Assembly (NCBI GenBank): GCA_946886075.1
Contig: CAMPHR010000001.1
Location: 1-64,000, forward strand
Direction of reading: 5' to 3'
Length of the DNA: 64,000 nucleotides
DNA from: an uncultured Novosphingobium sp.
GTDB lineage: Bacteria; Pseudomonadota; Alphaproteobacteria; Sphingomonadales; Sphingomonadaceae
The position numbers and the translations under genes were made by a program. The notes beneath the pieces were generated by a model. The model did not search any database and was not told the origin of the DNA. It saw only the letters and a list, made by a program, of their open reading frames with translations. This document shows, in pieces, positions 52,084 to 60,500 of this stretch. The number at the start of each line of letters is the position of its first letter. Within the stretch, counting starts at the first letter, position 1.

Positions 52084-52240
52084 GATGGTCAGCCTCGGCG
52101 CTATCAGGACATTTTCAGGATGTCAGCAGTTTGTCATTCTTATGATGGGAAACGCCAACCGTCAATATTCGATCGGTTGCGTTCGATTGATTTGGGATGA
52201 CCCATTGCGTCCGCCCATGGCTTGAGCCAGAGAAGTGATC

Positions 52241-52891
52241 ATGCCAGCTACGAAGATAGAAAAGACATTTATCCCGAAACGGGGTCGGCCCGATGCAAAG
52301 CAGGTCGCTGCCATCGACAAGGCCATTCTGGCGACGGCGACGCATATGTTCCTTGAACTGGGCTATGACGGTGTCGCGATGGAAAATATCGCGACGGAAA
52401 CCGGGGTTTCGAAAGGGACGCTATACGCGCGCTACCCGTCCAAAGAGGCGCTGTTCACCACGGTCATCCAGGATCGGGTCACCCAATGGTCCCTCGCCTC
52501 TGCGCAGCAGGATCATCTCCTCACCGACGACATTGGTGAGCGACTGCACCATCATGCGCAGACCATCGCCAAGTCCGTCCTGCAGGCCGAAGTTCACGCG
52601 TTCCAGCTGCTGACGCTCGCCAATCGGGAACGGTTCCCGGAACTCGCCCGCGCGATGTATGAGGCAGGCTATCTTTACATCGTCCGCCTCATCAGCAACG
52701 ACATCAGCGAAGCCGCCCGACGCGACGGCATCCCCGCACGCGACCCTTCCACGATCGCGCGGATGTTCGTCTCCGCCATCACTGGCTGGGAATTGCAGGA
52801 AAGCAGTGCTGGCCCCATCAATGAAGCCGAATTCATGAAGGCCGCGAGCAAGGCCGTTGACCTTTTTATGGCGGCGCGCGCAAGTTGGTGA
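52241..52891 (+). CDS. TetR-family regulator, probably of the glycosidase operon
   Basis: A 216-residue regulator. N-terminal arm KTFIPKRGRPD, then the helix-turn-helix AMENIATETGVSKGTLYARYPSKEALF (about 48-75). The C-terminal ligand domain contains HAQTIAKSVLQAEVHAFQLL and FVSAITGWELQESS. It is divergent from the GH3 gene, with 157 bases between, which is the normal arrangement for a TetR repressor and its target. Start ATG at 52241. The ligand might be a plant glycoside aglycone or sugar; not visible from the sequence. Confidence 0.87.
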   Translation: MPATKIEKTFIPKRGRPDAKQVAAIDKAILATATHMFLELGYDGVAMENIATETGVSKGTLYARYPSKEALFTTVIQDRVTQWSLASAQQDHLLTDDIGERLHHHAQTIAKSVLQAEVHAFQLLTLANRERFPELARAMYEAGYLYIVRLISNDISEAARRDGIPARDPSTIARMFVSAITGWELQESSAGPINEAEFMKAASKAVDLFMAARASW

Positions 52892-52950
52892 CTTGAATTT
52901 AGAACGACCCCGTGCGATATACGCCCGGTCATAATGGAGGATCCTGTTTT

Positions 52951-53262
52951 ATGCGTCTCTTGATTCTTGCCGCTGCTGCTCTGTCGGTCGCTACCCCCGC
53001 GCTCGCCCAGACGGCTGCTGCCCCCGCCCCCGCGCATGCTGATCATGCCAAGCTTAACACGGCTGACACCGAACTTGGCGTGCTGCTGGACAATCCTGCC
53101 GCCAAGGCGATCATTGAAAAGCATATCCCCGGCATGACGAGCAATGATCAGCTCGACATGGCCCGTGCCATGACGCTGAAGACGATCCAGCAATATGCGC
53201 CGGATGACGTCACCGACGCGCGTCTCGCCGCGATCGATGCCGACCTCGCCAAGCTGCCCTGA
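52951..53262 (+). CDS. Small exported hypothetical protein
   Basis: A 103-residue protein with a signal peptide RLLILAAAALSVATPALAQ (cleavage near 20). The mature part is helical: LNTADTELGVLLDNPAAKAIIEKHIPGMTSNDQLDMARAMTLKTIQQYAPDDVTD split over two helices. The ATG at 52951 follows TGGAGG about 10 bases upstream. Followed by a strong terminator, so it is a single-gene unit. Small periplasmic proteins of this pattern are common in sphingomonads; function unknown. Confidence 0.72.
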   Translation: MRLLILAAAALSVATPALAQTAAAPAPAHADHAKLNTADTELGVLLDNPAAKAIIEKHIPGMTSNDQLDMARAMTLKTIQQYAPDDVTDARLAAIDADLAKLP

Positions 53263-53287
53263 ACCAGCAGCCTGACACATATCGACG

Positions 53288-53314
53288 AAAAAGGGCGCGA
53301 AAGCGCCCTTTTTT
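53288..53314 (+). terminator. Strong intrinsic terminator
   Basis: AAAAAGGGCGC (53288-53298), GAAA loop, GCGCCCTTTTTT (53303-53314): a G+C-rich stem with a stable GNRA loop and a T run, 25 bases after the small exported protein gene. Confidence 0.9.
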
Positions 53315-53354
53315 GCGTCTGCCGCGCCGACCTATAGCATGCGCGCAAAGAAAA

Positions 53355-53373
53355 GGCCGGCTTTTGGCCGGCC
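53355..53373 (-). terminator. Terminator of the RND efflux operon
   Basis: On the minus strand GGCCGGC, loop CAAAA, GCCGGCC, then TTTTCTTT. It lies about 95 bases after the end of the RND transporter gene and is oriented to stop that transcript. Confidence 0.7.
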
Positions 53374-53467
53374 CAAGTAGGTGTAGGAGAGTGCCTAAAA
53401 GGCGGTACTAACTGAACATAGATGTTCATTAGGTCAAGTAGTTCGTGAGCGTACGTCAACATTTTCG

Positions 53468-56400
53468 TCATGTGGGAAACGGGTCATCGTCCCCCGCCTG
53501 ACGCGGCGTCACCAGGCGAGCCGCGCGCGGCGCGATCCATCGCTCGATGCTATCGACAATCTCATAAATCACCGGAACGAAAACCAGCGACAGGGCCGTC
53601 GACGTGATGAGGCCGCCGATCACCGCCAGCGCCATCGGCTGGCGAAACTCCGCGCCCTCGCCGATCCCCAGCGCCGTCGGCAACATGCCCGCCGCCATCG
53701 CCACCGTAGTCATGACGATCGGCCGAGCCCGCTCGCGGCAGGCATTACGCAGCGCTTCCGTCATCGGCGTTCCCGCGCGCTCCTCCTCGATGGCGAATTC
53801 GACCAGCAGGATGGAATTCTTCGCGCACAGCCCCAGCAGCATCAGCAGGCCGATCATCGCGGGCAGGTCCAACGTCTTGCCGAACAGCACCAGCGCGGCA
53901 AAGGCCCCAAGCAGCGACAGCGGAAGCGCGGCAAGGATGACGGCAGGCTTGAAGAAGCCCTTGAACAGCAGCACCAGCACGGAAAAGGTCAGCCCGATGC
54001 CCGCCACGATCGCCAGCATGAAGCCGCCGAACAGCTCGGACATCGCCTCTGAATCGCCAACCTTCGCTTGCTGGACCCCCTTGGGCAGGTCACGCATGAC
54101 CGGAAGCGCGTTCACTTCCTGCAAGGCCTGGCCCAATGTCCGGCCCGCGACCAGGTCAGCCTCAACCGACACACGCCGTTCGCGGTCATAGCGCACGATC
54201 TTGCCGGGGCCTGCCTTGAACTGAATGTCCGCGACCGCCGACAAGGGCGTCGTCTGCCCGTCCAGCGTCGGCACGCGCAGGTTGGCGATCGTGTCCAAGT
54301 CCTGGCGCGCACCTTCGGGCAGGCGGACGCGGATCGGCACGCGTTCGTCGCCGTCGGAATATTTCGCGACGCTCGCGTCAATGTCGCCGATCGTCGCGAC
54401 ACGCAGCACCTGGGCCAGCGTCCGGCTGTCGACGTTGAGCCGCGCCGCTTCCTCTGCCCGCGGGGTCACGATCAATTCAGGCCCCGCAGGCGGAGGAGCC
54501 GGGCGCGGATCGGAAATGGACCGCACATTGCGCATCTGGCGCAGCAATTCCGTCTGGGTGCGCTCCAGCGCCTGGCCGTCCTCACCCGCCAGCACGATAT
54601 TGACCGACGCAGACCCGAATGTGCCCTGGTTCGACAGGCGCACATCGGGAATGTCGCGCAGCTTTGGCCGTATGATCTGCCGGAATTCGTCGGTCGTGAC
54701 ATCGCGATCATGCTTCAGCACCACGGTCAGCGTGCCGGTGCGCAGGTCGTCGCCACCGCCGAAGCCTCCGGACGTCGATCCCACCTGGGCAAAGACGCGC
54801 TCCACGGCGGGTTCTGCCGACAGCATCCGCGTCGCGTCATTGACAGCCCGCGCCATGTCGTCGCGCGTGGCGCCCGGCGGCCCCTGCACCGCGATGTACA
54901 GATAGCCAGGATTGCCGACAGGCTGGAACCCCAGCGGCGTGAAGCTCGCGAGCAGGAGGGACAGGGCGAAAATCCCCGCGCCGATCCCCATCGTCTTCCA
55001 GCGATTGGCCAGCGCCCAGTCCAATATGCGGCCGTAGATTGGATTGACCGGCCGCTTTTCCCGATGCGCGCGGTCCTTCAACGGCACCAGGAAATAGGCC
55101 GCCATCAGCGGCGTCAGCAAACGCGCCACCACTAGGGAGAAAAGCACCGCGACCGCCACGGTAAGGCCGAACTCGCGGAAAAATTGCCCCGCTTGCCCCG
55201 GGATCAGGGAAACCGGCGCGAACACGGCGATGATCGTGGCCGTGGTGGCGATCACGGCAAGCCCGATGGCATCCGCACCGATCAGCGCCGCACGATAGGG
55301 CGTCTCCCCCGTTTCGATCCGCTTCTCGATATTTTCGACTTCCACGATCGCGTCATCGACCAGGATGCCGATCACCAACGTCAGCGCCAGCAATGTTATG
55401 CTGTTGAGGCTGAAGCCCATGGCCGACATCAGGACGAACGTCGGGATCAGCGACAATGGCATGGCCACCGCAGCGATGATCGTCGCCCGCCAGTTGCGTA
55501 GGAAGATATAGACGACGATCACGGCCAGGAAGATGCCCTCGATCAGCACATGCTGCGTCGATGCAAAGGTCCGACGCGTCGAATCCACCGTCGACACCAG
55601 CTTGGTGAAGGTGACGCCGGGATGCTCCGCCTGAAGCTGCGCAACGACCTTCAGCGCGCGGTCTTCGACGCTGATGTCGCTCGCGTCGCGCGTCTTGCTG
55701 ATCTGGATCGCGGTGACCGGCCTGCCGTCCAGCCGCGCAAAGCCGCGTTGCTCGGACGATCCATCGCCAATCTCGGCAATGTCGGCCAGCCGGACATAGC
55801 GGCCCTGCACGGGAATGGCGAGTTCACGCATACGGTCGATGGTCGCCGACGACCCAAGGACACGGATCGTCTGCTCGACCGCGCCCACATCGGCTCGACC
55901 GCCCGGATCGTCGCTGTGGAATGCGAAAAGGGCGTTGTTCACCTGTGGCGCGGTGACGCCCAGGGCCGCCATGCGCTGCGCATCCAGGACGATGTTGATT
56001 TCCCTGTTCGACCCGCCGATGCGGTGGACTTGTGCAACGCCCGGCTGCGCCTGCAACGCGCGCGTCACGACCTTGTCGATGAAGCGCGACAGTTCGGTAT
56101 TGCCCATCGAAGGCGCGCTGACGGCATAGGTCAGGATGGGCGCGCTATCGATGTCGAGCCGCTGTACCAGTGGCGGGTCGATGCCGGGGGGCAGGTCGAT
56201 GCGCGCGCGCTCGACGGCTGTGCGGACATCGTCCGTCGCCTTCTGCATGTCGCTGTGCAGTTCGAACTCGACCGTCGTCGTCGATGATCCGAGAACCGCC
56301 GTCGAACTGATGTGCTTGACGCCCGCGACGCTGCTCAGCGCATTTTCGATCGGCCGGGTGATCTGGTTTTCGACCTCGCTCGGCGCCGCGCCATTTTGCG

Positions 56401-56548
56401 TTACCGTCACGCTGACGACGGGGAAGTTCACATTGGGAAACTGCTTTATGGGCAGGCCGATATAAGCGACGATCCCCGCGATCGTCAGCAATATGAACAG
56501 GGAAACGACCGGGATCGGGTTACGGATCGCCCAGGCGGATATGCGCAT
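53468..56548 (-). CDS. RND-family efflux pump inner-membrane transporter
   Basis: A 1026-residue HAE1/AcrB-like proton-driven exporter. Span 1 is PIPVVSLFILLTIAGIVAYIGL; periplasmic domain starts PVVSVTVTQNGAAPSEVENQITRPIENAL; the proton-relay Asp pair is in VIGILVDDAIVEVENIEKR near 400; conserved NSITLLALTLVIG and the second-half VILAALPLSLLGAFAALVLFG, ARPIVMTTVAMAAGMLPTALGIGEG follow. Full family length. It forms an OMF-adaptor-RND operon with the two upstream genes and likely exports hydrophobic or toxic compounds. Its exact substrates are not predictable. Confidence 0.92.
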   Translation of the reverse strand: MRISAWAIRNPIPVVSLFILLTIAGIVAYIGLPIKQFPNVNFPVVSVTVTQNGAAPSEVENQITRPIENALSSVAGVKHISSTAVLGSSTTTVEFELHSDMQKATDDVRTAVERARIDLPPGIDPPLVQRLDIDSAPILTYAVSAPSMGNTELSRFIDKVVTRALQAQPGVAQVHRIGGSNREINIVLDAQRMAALGVTAPQVNNALFAFHSDDPGGRADVGAVEQTIRVLGSSATIDRMRELAIPVQGRYVRLADIAEIGDGSSEQRGFARLDGRPVTAIQISKTRDASDISVEDRALKVVAQLQAEHPGVTFTKLVSTVDSTRRTFASTQHVLIEGIFLAVIVVYIFLRNWRATIIAAVAMPLSLIPTFVLMSAMGFSLNSITLLALTLVIGILVDDAIVEVENIEKRIETGETPYRAALIGADAIGLAVIATTATIIAVFAPVSLIPGQAGQFFREFGLTVAVAVLFSLVVARLLTPLMAAYFLVPLKDRAHREKRPVNPIYGRILDWALANRWKTMGIGAGIFALSLLLASFTPLGFQPVGNPGYLYIAVQGPPGATRDDMARAVNDATRMLSAEPAVERVFAQVGSTSGGFGGGDDLRTGTLTVVLKHDRDVTTDEFRQIIRPKLRDIPDVRLSNQGTFGSASVNIVLAGEDGQALERTQTELLRQMRNVRSISDPRPAPPPAGPELIVTPRAEEAARLNVDSRTLAQVLRVATIGDIDASVAKYSDGDERVPIRVRLPEGARQDLDTIANLRVPTLDGQTTPLSAVADIQFKAGPGKIVRYDRERRVSVEADLVAGRTLGQALQEVNALPVMRDLPKGVQQAKVGDSEAMSELFGGFMLAIVAGIGLTFSVLVLLFKGFFKPAVILAALPLSLLGAFAALVLFGKTLDLPAMIGLLMLLGLCAKNSILLVEFAIEEERAGTPMTEALRNACRERARPIVMTTVAMAAGMLPTALGIGEGAEFRQPMALAVIGGLITSTALSLVFVPVIYEIVDSIERWIAPRAARLVTPRQAGDDDPFPT

Positions 56549-56550
56549 GG

Positions 56551-57630
56551 CTATGCCTTCCCGCCCGCCGCGATCCGCACGCGATCACCTTCCAGCAGGA
56601 ACGCCCCGCCGCCCAGCACCGCCCGCACGCCAGGCTTGGCGCCGCTCAGTATCTCGACCATGCCCGCGGCGCGGCGTCCCGTGCGCACGGATGCGCGATG
56701 CACGCGATCCTGCTTGTCGAGCAGCAGCATATAGGCGCCATCGGCATCATAATGGACCGCGCGCTCCGGCGCGCTCAGGATAGCGCCGCTCGCCTTGACG
56801 AAATCCGCCTTGGCAAAGCCACCGGGGCGCAGCTCATCCTTCACCGGCAACGCAATGCGCGCGCGCGACAGCCCCGTCTGATTATCGACGCGCGCGCCGA
56901 GCAGCCGGACCTTGCCGGCCATCTTGGTGCCCGATGCCAATGTCACCGTCACCGGATCCCCGATGGACAGCGTCCCCATTGCCGCTTCCGGGACTTCGGC
57001 CTCCAACTCGACCAGATCGTCGCGGGCGATAGTGAATAATATGGTCCCTGACGCCGACGGCTCGCCTGGCCGCGCCGACCGCTGGAGCACCCGCCCCGCG
57101 ACCGGCGACCGGACGATCAGCCTGCGCTGCCGGGTCAGCAAGTCGTCAAGCTGCGCCTTCGCCACGCCTACGGCAGCTTGGGCAGACCGCGCGGCGATGC
57201 GGCGCTGGTCGATCGCCTCCTGCGACAGCACGCCCTGATTATCGAGCCCGGCGACACGCCCGGCTTCCATGCGTGCCCGTTCATACGCCACCTGCTGCTG
57301 GCTCAACTGCGCGCGCGCCTGATCGATCTGCGATCGCAGCAGCGTGTCGTCCAGCACCGCCAGCACCTGTCCAGCGCCGACCCGGGCATCCTCCTCCACC
57401 AGCACCCGCGCGATGCGATAGCCTGAAAGTTCGGGCGCGACCGCGACTTCCTCGCGCGGGATCAACCGGCCCGACGCGCTCAGACCACCCTCGATGACCC
57501 GTTCGCCCACCAGCGCGACACTGACGGTCGGCGGCGGCGGCTCCTTCGCCCCGTCCTTGCTCCCCCCGCAAGCGGTGAGCAGCAGCACGAGCGGAAGCGT
57601 CAGGGCAAAAGGACGCAGCTTGGATTTCAC
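56551..57630 (-). CDS. RND efflux periplasmic adaptor (membrane fusion protein)
   Basis: A 359-residue lipoprotein with signal FALTLPLVLLLTACGGS (lipobox Cys near 21). Adaptor domains: barrel-sandwich halves SGYRIARVLVEEDARVGAGQVLAVLDD and RRLIVRSPVAGRVLQRSARPGE around a helical hairpin with SQIDQARAQLSQQQVAYERAR, then beta-barrel GDPVTVTLASGTKMAG and the membrane-proximal part. It links the RND pump to the outer-membrane channel. Overlaps the upstream channel gene by four bases and is two bases from the pump gene. Confidence 0.92.
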   Translation of the reverse strand: MKSKLRPFALTLPLVLLLTACGGSKDGAKEPPPPTVSVALVGERVIEGGLSASGRLIPREEVAVAPELSGYRIARVLVEEDARVGAGQVLAVLDDTLLRSQIDQARAQLSQQQVAYERARMEAGRVAGLDNQGVLSQEAIDQRRIAARSAQAAVGVAKAQLDDLLTRQRRLIVRSPVAGRVLQRSARPGEPSASGTILFTIARDDLVELEAEVPEAAMGTLSIGDPVTVTLASGTKMAGKVRLLGARVDNQTGLSRARIALPVKDELRPGGFAKADFVKASGAILSAPERAVHYDADGAYMLLLDKQDRVHRASVRTGRRAAGMVEILSGAKPGVRAVLGGGAFLLEGDRVRIAAGGKA

Positions 57631-59102
57631 GGCAGTTCCTTGGATTGAATAGGCAGGGCGACGGCAGGCTGTTCAGGCGCCGTCGCGGGATCATCGGCGT
57701 TCCACCCGCCGCCCAGCGCGCGGAAGGCGCCAACGACATTGGTGAGTGACTGCGTCCGCGCATTGGTGAGCGCCCGGCGCGCCGCGCGCCAGGTCTGTTC
57801 GGACTGAAGCAGCGTGGTAAGGTCGGTCAGGCCAACGCCAAAGCCCTTCCGTCCCGCATCGAACGCAAAGCGCGCGCGCTCTTCGGCCCGGCTGAGGTCA
57901 GCTATCCGTGCCCGGTCGGCCGCAACCAGCGCGAGGGCGATGTCCGCGTCTCTGAAGGCGCCCTGCACCGCCGCCTCATAGCTTATCACGGCTCGTTCAC
58001 CCTGCGCCTGGGTAGCGCGCAGTTGCGCCATCAGGCGCGTGCGGTCCAGCACCGGCAGGCTCAACCCCGTGGCGATCGACCACAGGCTCGAAATGCCGCC
58101 CGCCACGCCCGAAGTGCGGCTGATGCTGCCATTTCCCTGAAGCGTCAGGCGGGGAAACAGCGCCAGCCGATCGACCTCGACCGCGCTCGTCGCTGCCACG
58201 ACCCGCGCCTCGGCCGCCAATATGTCGGGCCGCCGGGTCAGCAGCATTGCGGGCATCAGTGCAGGAACGAGCGGCGGCGTGTCGAGCCGCGCTTCGATGG
58301 GCAGGCTGCTGGTCGGCGCGTCGGGCGTTCCGATCAGCACCAGCAAAGACCGCTTGGCGTTGCGCAGCGCTGTCTCGATCCGGGTTAGCTCGGCCTGGGC
58401 CGTCGCCTCATCGCCTTCCAGCCGCGCGGTTTCCGATGCCGCGACCAGCCCGCGATCACGGCCAAGCCTTGATGCGCGCGCCAGATCGCTCGCGATCCGG
58501 AGGCCCTCCTGTGCATCGTCGCGCTGCACCGCCAGGCCGCGCGCCTCGAACAATGCGCTGGCTACATCAGCGGCCAGGCTCAGCCGCGCCGCATGATAAT
58601 CATAGGCCACCGCTACATAAGTCGCGCGCGCGCCTTCCCCGATCGCGCCCAGGCGGCCGAACAGGTCGATTTCCCAACTCGGGCTGAAGGCGAGCGACTG
58701 GCTATCGCTGCGCGCGGTGGAGCCGAACAGATCGGCTCCGGACAACTGATGGCCATCCTGTATCTTCGCCGATCCGCTGATCGCGCCCGTGGGCGATCGT
58801 TGCGACAGCGACTGGTCGCGAATGGCCCGCGCCTCGCGCAATCGGAAATAGGCTGACCGCGCATCGGTATTCTGCGCCAGCGCCTGTTCCACAAGTGCGG
58901 AGAGCTGCGGATCGCTGAAGCCCTCCCACCAGCGGTCCAGGCTCTGCTCGGCTCCCGCACCCGGGGCAGCCTCGAACTGCCCAGGCAGCGCGATCTTCGG
59001 GCGCGCCAACTCGACCGAAGGCGCGCAGCCGCACAGCAGCGCGCCTAGCAAGAGTGACAGGGGGCGCGAACCTTTCAGGTGCGGCAAGCCGAACAACTCC
59101 AA
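57627..59102 (-). CDS. Outer-membrane efflux lipoprotein (OprM/NodT-like)
   Basis: A 491-residue TolC-type channel of the NodT family with a lipoprotein signal LSLLLGALLCGCAPS (lipid Cys near 26). Two outer-membrane-efflux repeats: WWEGFSDPQLSALVEQALAQNTDARSAYFRLREARA near 60-95 with LAFSPSWEIDLFGRLGAIGEGARATY, and later SLWSIATGLSLPVLDRTRLMAQLRATQAQGERAVISYEAAVQGAFRDAD-type sequence around 330-400. First gene of the efflux operon. The divergent TetR gene and a palindromic site between them suggest repression. Confidence 0.9.
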   Translation of the reverse strand: MELFGLPHLKGSRPLSLLLGALLCGCAPSVELARPKIALPGQFEAAPGAGAEQSLDRWWEGFSDPQLSALVEQALAQNTDARSAYFRLREARAIRDQSLSQRSPTGAISGSAKIQDGHQLSGADLFGSTARSDSQSLAFSPSWEIDLFGRLGAIGEGARATYVAVAYDYHAARLSLAADVASALFEARGLAVQRDDAQEGLRIASDLARASRLGRDRGLVAASETARLEGDEATAQAELTRIETALRNAKRSLLVLIGTPDAPTSSLPIEARLDTPPLVPALMPAMLLTRRPDILAAEARVVAATSAVEVDRLALFPRLTLQGNGSISRTSGVAGGISSLWSIATGLSLPVLDRTRLMAQLRATQAQGERAVISYEAAVQGAFRDADIALALVAADRARIADLSRAEERARFAFDAGRKGFGVGLTDLTTLLQSEQTWRAARRALTNARTQSLTNVVGAFRALGGGWNADDPATAPEQPAVALPIQSKELP

Positions 59103-59142
59103 TCTCGATCAACGCCCCTTCGAATAGCGGAGCAAAAAAAAG

Positions 59143-59156
59143 AAACAAGATTGTTT
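59143..59156. promoter_or_regulatory. Palindromic operator candidate for the efflux TetR regulator
   Basis: AAACAA (59143-59148), two bases, TTGTTT (59151-59156): a perfect inverted repeat in the 92 bases between the efflux operon and the TetR gene, next to an eight-A run. Both position and symmetry fit a TetR dimer site. Confidence 0.6.
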
Positions 59157-59194
59157 ATTTTCATCCGAACCTTTTTTTGCCAATGGTTTCACTC

Positions 59195-59845
59195 ATGACT
59201 TCCCCTCCCCCTATCCGCCGTCCCGGCCGCCCCCGCCGCGAAGAAAGCGGCGACGTCGAACAGCGCCTGGTCGACACCGCGATGCAGATGCTCGCTGAAC
59301 ACGGGCCCAGCCTGACGATGAATTCCATCATCGCCGCGTCGGGCCTGTCGCGGAAAACCGTCTATGCCTACTATCCCAACAAGAGCGCGCTTTTCGCGGC
59401 GGTCGTCCGCCAGATGCTGGGCTATGCGCTGAACCCGGTAACGATCGCGCCGCGCGCCGATTGGCGGGACAGCCTGCTCGCCTTCGTCGAAGCTTGCCTT
59501 GTCGAAGTCTGCGAACCCTACGCCACCAGCATGCGCCGCCTCTTGATGTTGAACCCATCCTTCATGGAAGAAGCGCGCCCGCATATCGAACAAGTGGTCG
59601 TCCGCCGCTACCTCGACCCCCTCATCGCCTTTTTACAATCGCTGGTGGATCAGGGTATAATCCCCGATCAGGACGTCGCTTTCGCAGCGGAATCTCTCAC
59701 CAGCCTCATATTGTCGGAATCGCACCGGCGGTTCTTTACCGGAGAAGCTGACAACAGCATCGATCCGATTCATTTGAACGCCCACGCTCGCCGCCTCACC
59801 GGCCTTTTTTGCGGCGGAATTTCAGCGCCGGTCATAGCAGGGTGA
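59195..59845 (+). CDS. TetR-family regulator of the RND efflux operon
   Basis: A 216-residue repressor. N terminus PIRRPGRPRREESGDVEQRL, helix-turn-helix TMNSIIAASGLSRKTVYAYYPNKSALFAAV (about 43-72), then a C-terminal AefR-like domain with CEPYATSMRRLLMLNPSFMEEARPHIEQVVVRRYLDPL split over helices. Start at ATG 59195; an ATG at 59183 in frame is possible. It is divergent from the efflux genes. Its last codons overlap the remnant of a TonB-dependent receptor gene, so the C terminus may have been altered by that rearrangement. Confidence 0.88.
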   Translation: MTSPPPIRRPGRPRREESGDVEQRLVDTAMQMLAEHGPSLTMNSIIAASGLSRKTVYAYYPNKSALFAAVVRQMLGYALNPVTIAPRADWRDSLLAFVEACLVEVCEPYATSMRRLLMLNPSFMEEARPHIEQVVVRRYLDPLIAFLQSLVDQGIIPDQDVAFAAESLTSLILSESHRRFFTGEADNSIDPIHLNAHARRLTGLFCGGISAPVIAG

Positions 59846-60344
59846 ACGACATCAACTACGCAATCAACGACACGCTTAACGGCTATGCCGCCTATGGTGG
59901 AGCGTCGCGGTCAGGGAGTACTGCGTTGCGGTTCCGGCCGGGATCTCCAACGACCTTATTTCCACGCGAGGGGAAAAAAATGGACTCGTTTGAAGTCGGC
60001 TTGAAGGGTTCCTTGATGGATCGCCGCATCAACTTCTCGGTAGCAGTTTTCCACCAGAAATATGACGGCTTCCTGACTTACTTTACCGGTATCTATTACG
60101 AGTCAACTTTCGCAATCAGGACCGCGAACGGCTCAACATGTTTGTCGGCCTTTGCGGGCCTGAGGGCAAGTGGGGGATTACTGCTTTCGTCCGTAACTTG
60201 CTCAATCAGAAGCGGATCACCAATATTGCTCTCGACAACGCCGTTACACCTACGGAAAGCGGGATACCTTTGGATTCAGGCTATCGCACGGTAGACGTCA
60301 CGAACCCACGTGAATTCGGCGTCACCCAAAACCATAAGTGGTAA
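59842..60344 (+). pseudogene. TonB-dependent outer-membrane receptor, C-terminal remnant
   Basis: Two frames together give the end of a TonB-dependent receptor barrel. The first (from about 59842) reads INDTLNGYAAYGGASRSGS, SFEVGLKGSLMDRRINFSVAVFHQKYDGF; after about 60098 the useful frame shifts to RVNFRNQDRERLNMFVGL, GKWGITAFVRNLLNQKR and ends GYRTVDVTNPREFGVTQNHKW. The signal peptide, plug domain and most strands are missing, and the frameshift makes it non-functional. Such receptors import siderophores or sugars. It lies directly after the TetR gene and before a hairpin. Confidence 0.8.
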
Positions 60345-60355
60345 ATAGTTGTCGA

Positions 60356-60381
60356 CCTCCATTTTCCTTGAGAGATGGAGG
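60356..60381 (+). terminator. Terminator after the receptor remnant
   Basis: CCTCCAT (60356-60362), 12-base loop, ATGGAGG (60375-60381), then CCGGCATCTTTT. It sits 12 bases after the receptor stop and is probably its original terminator. Confidence 0.6.
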
Positions 60382-60500
60382 CCGGCATCTTTTCAAAATA
60401 TCTACGGTATCGCGGTTCCAAAAAACCGGACGTCAAAAATATACCGGGATTATCAACGGATTTTTACCTGCTCACCCTTTTATAAGGTGACACCTCTTCT

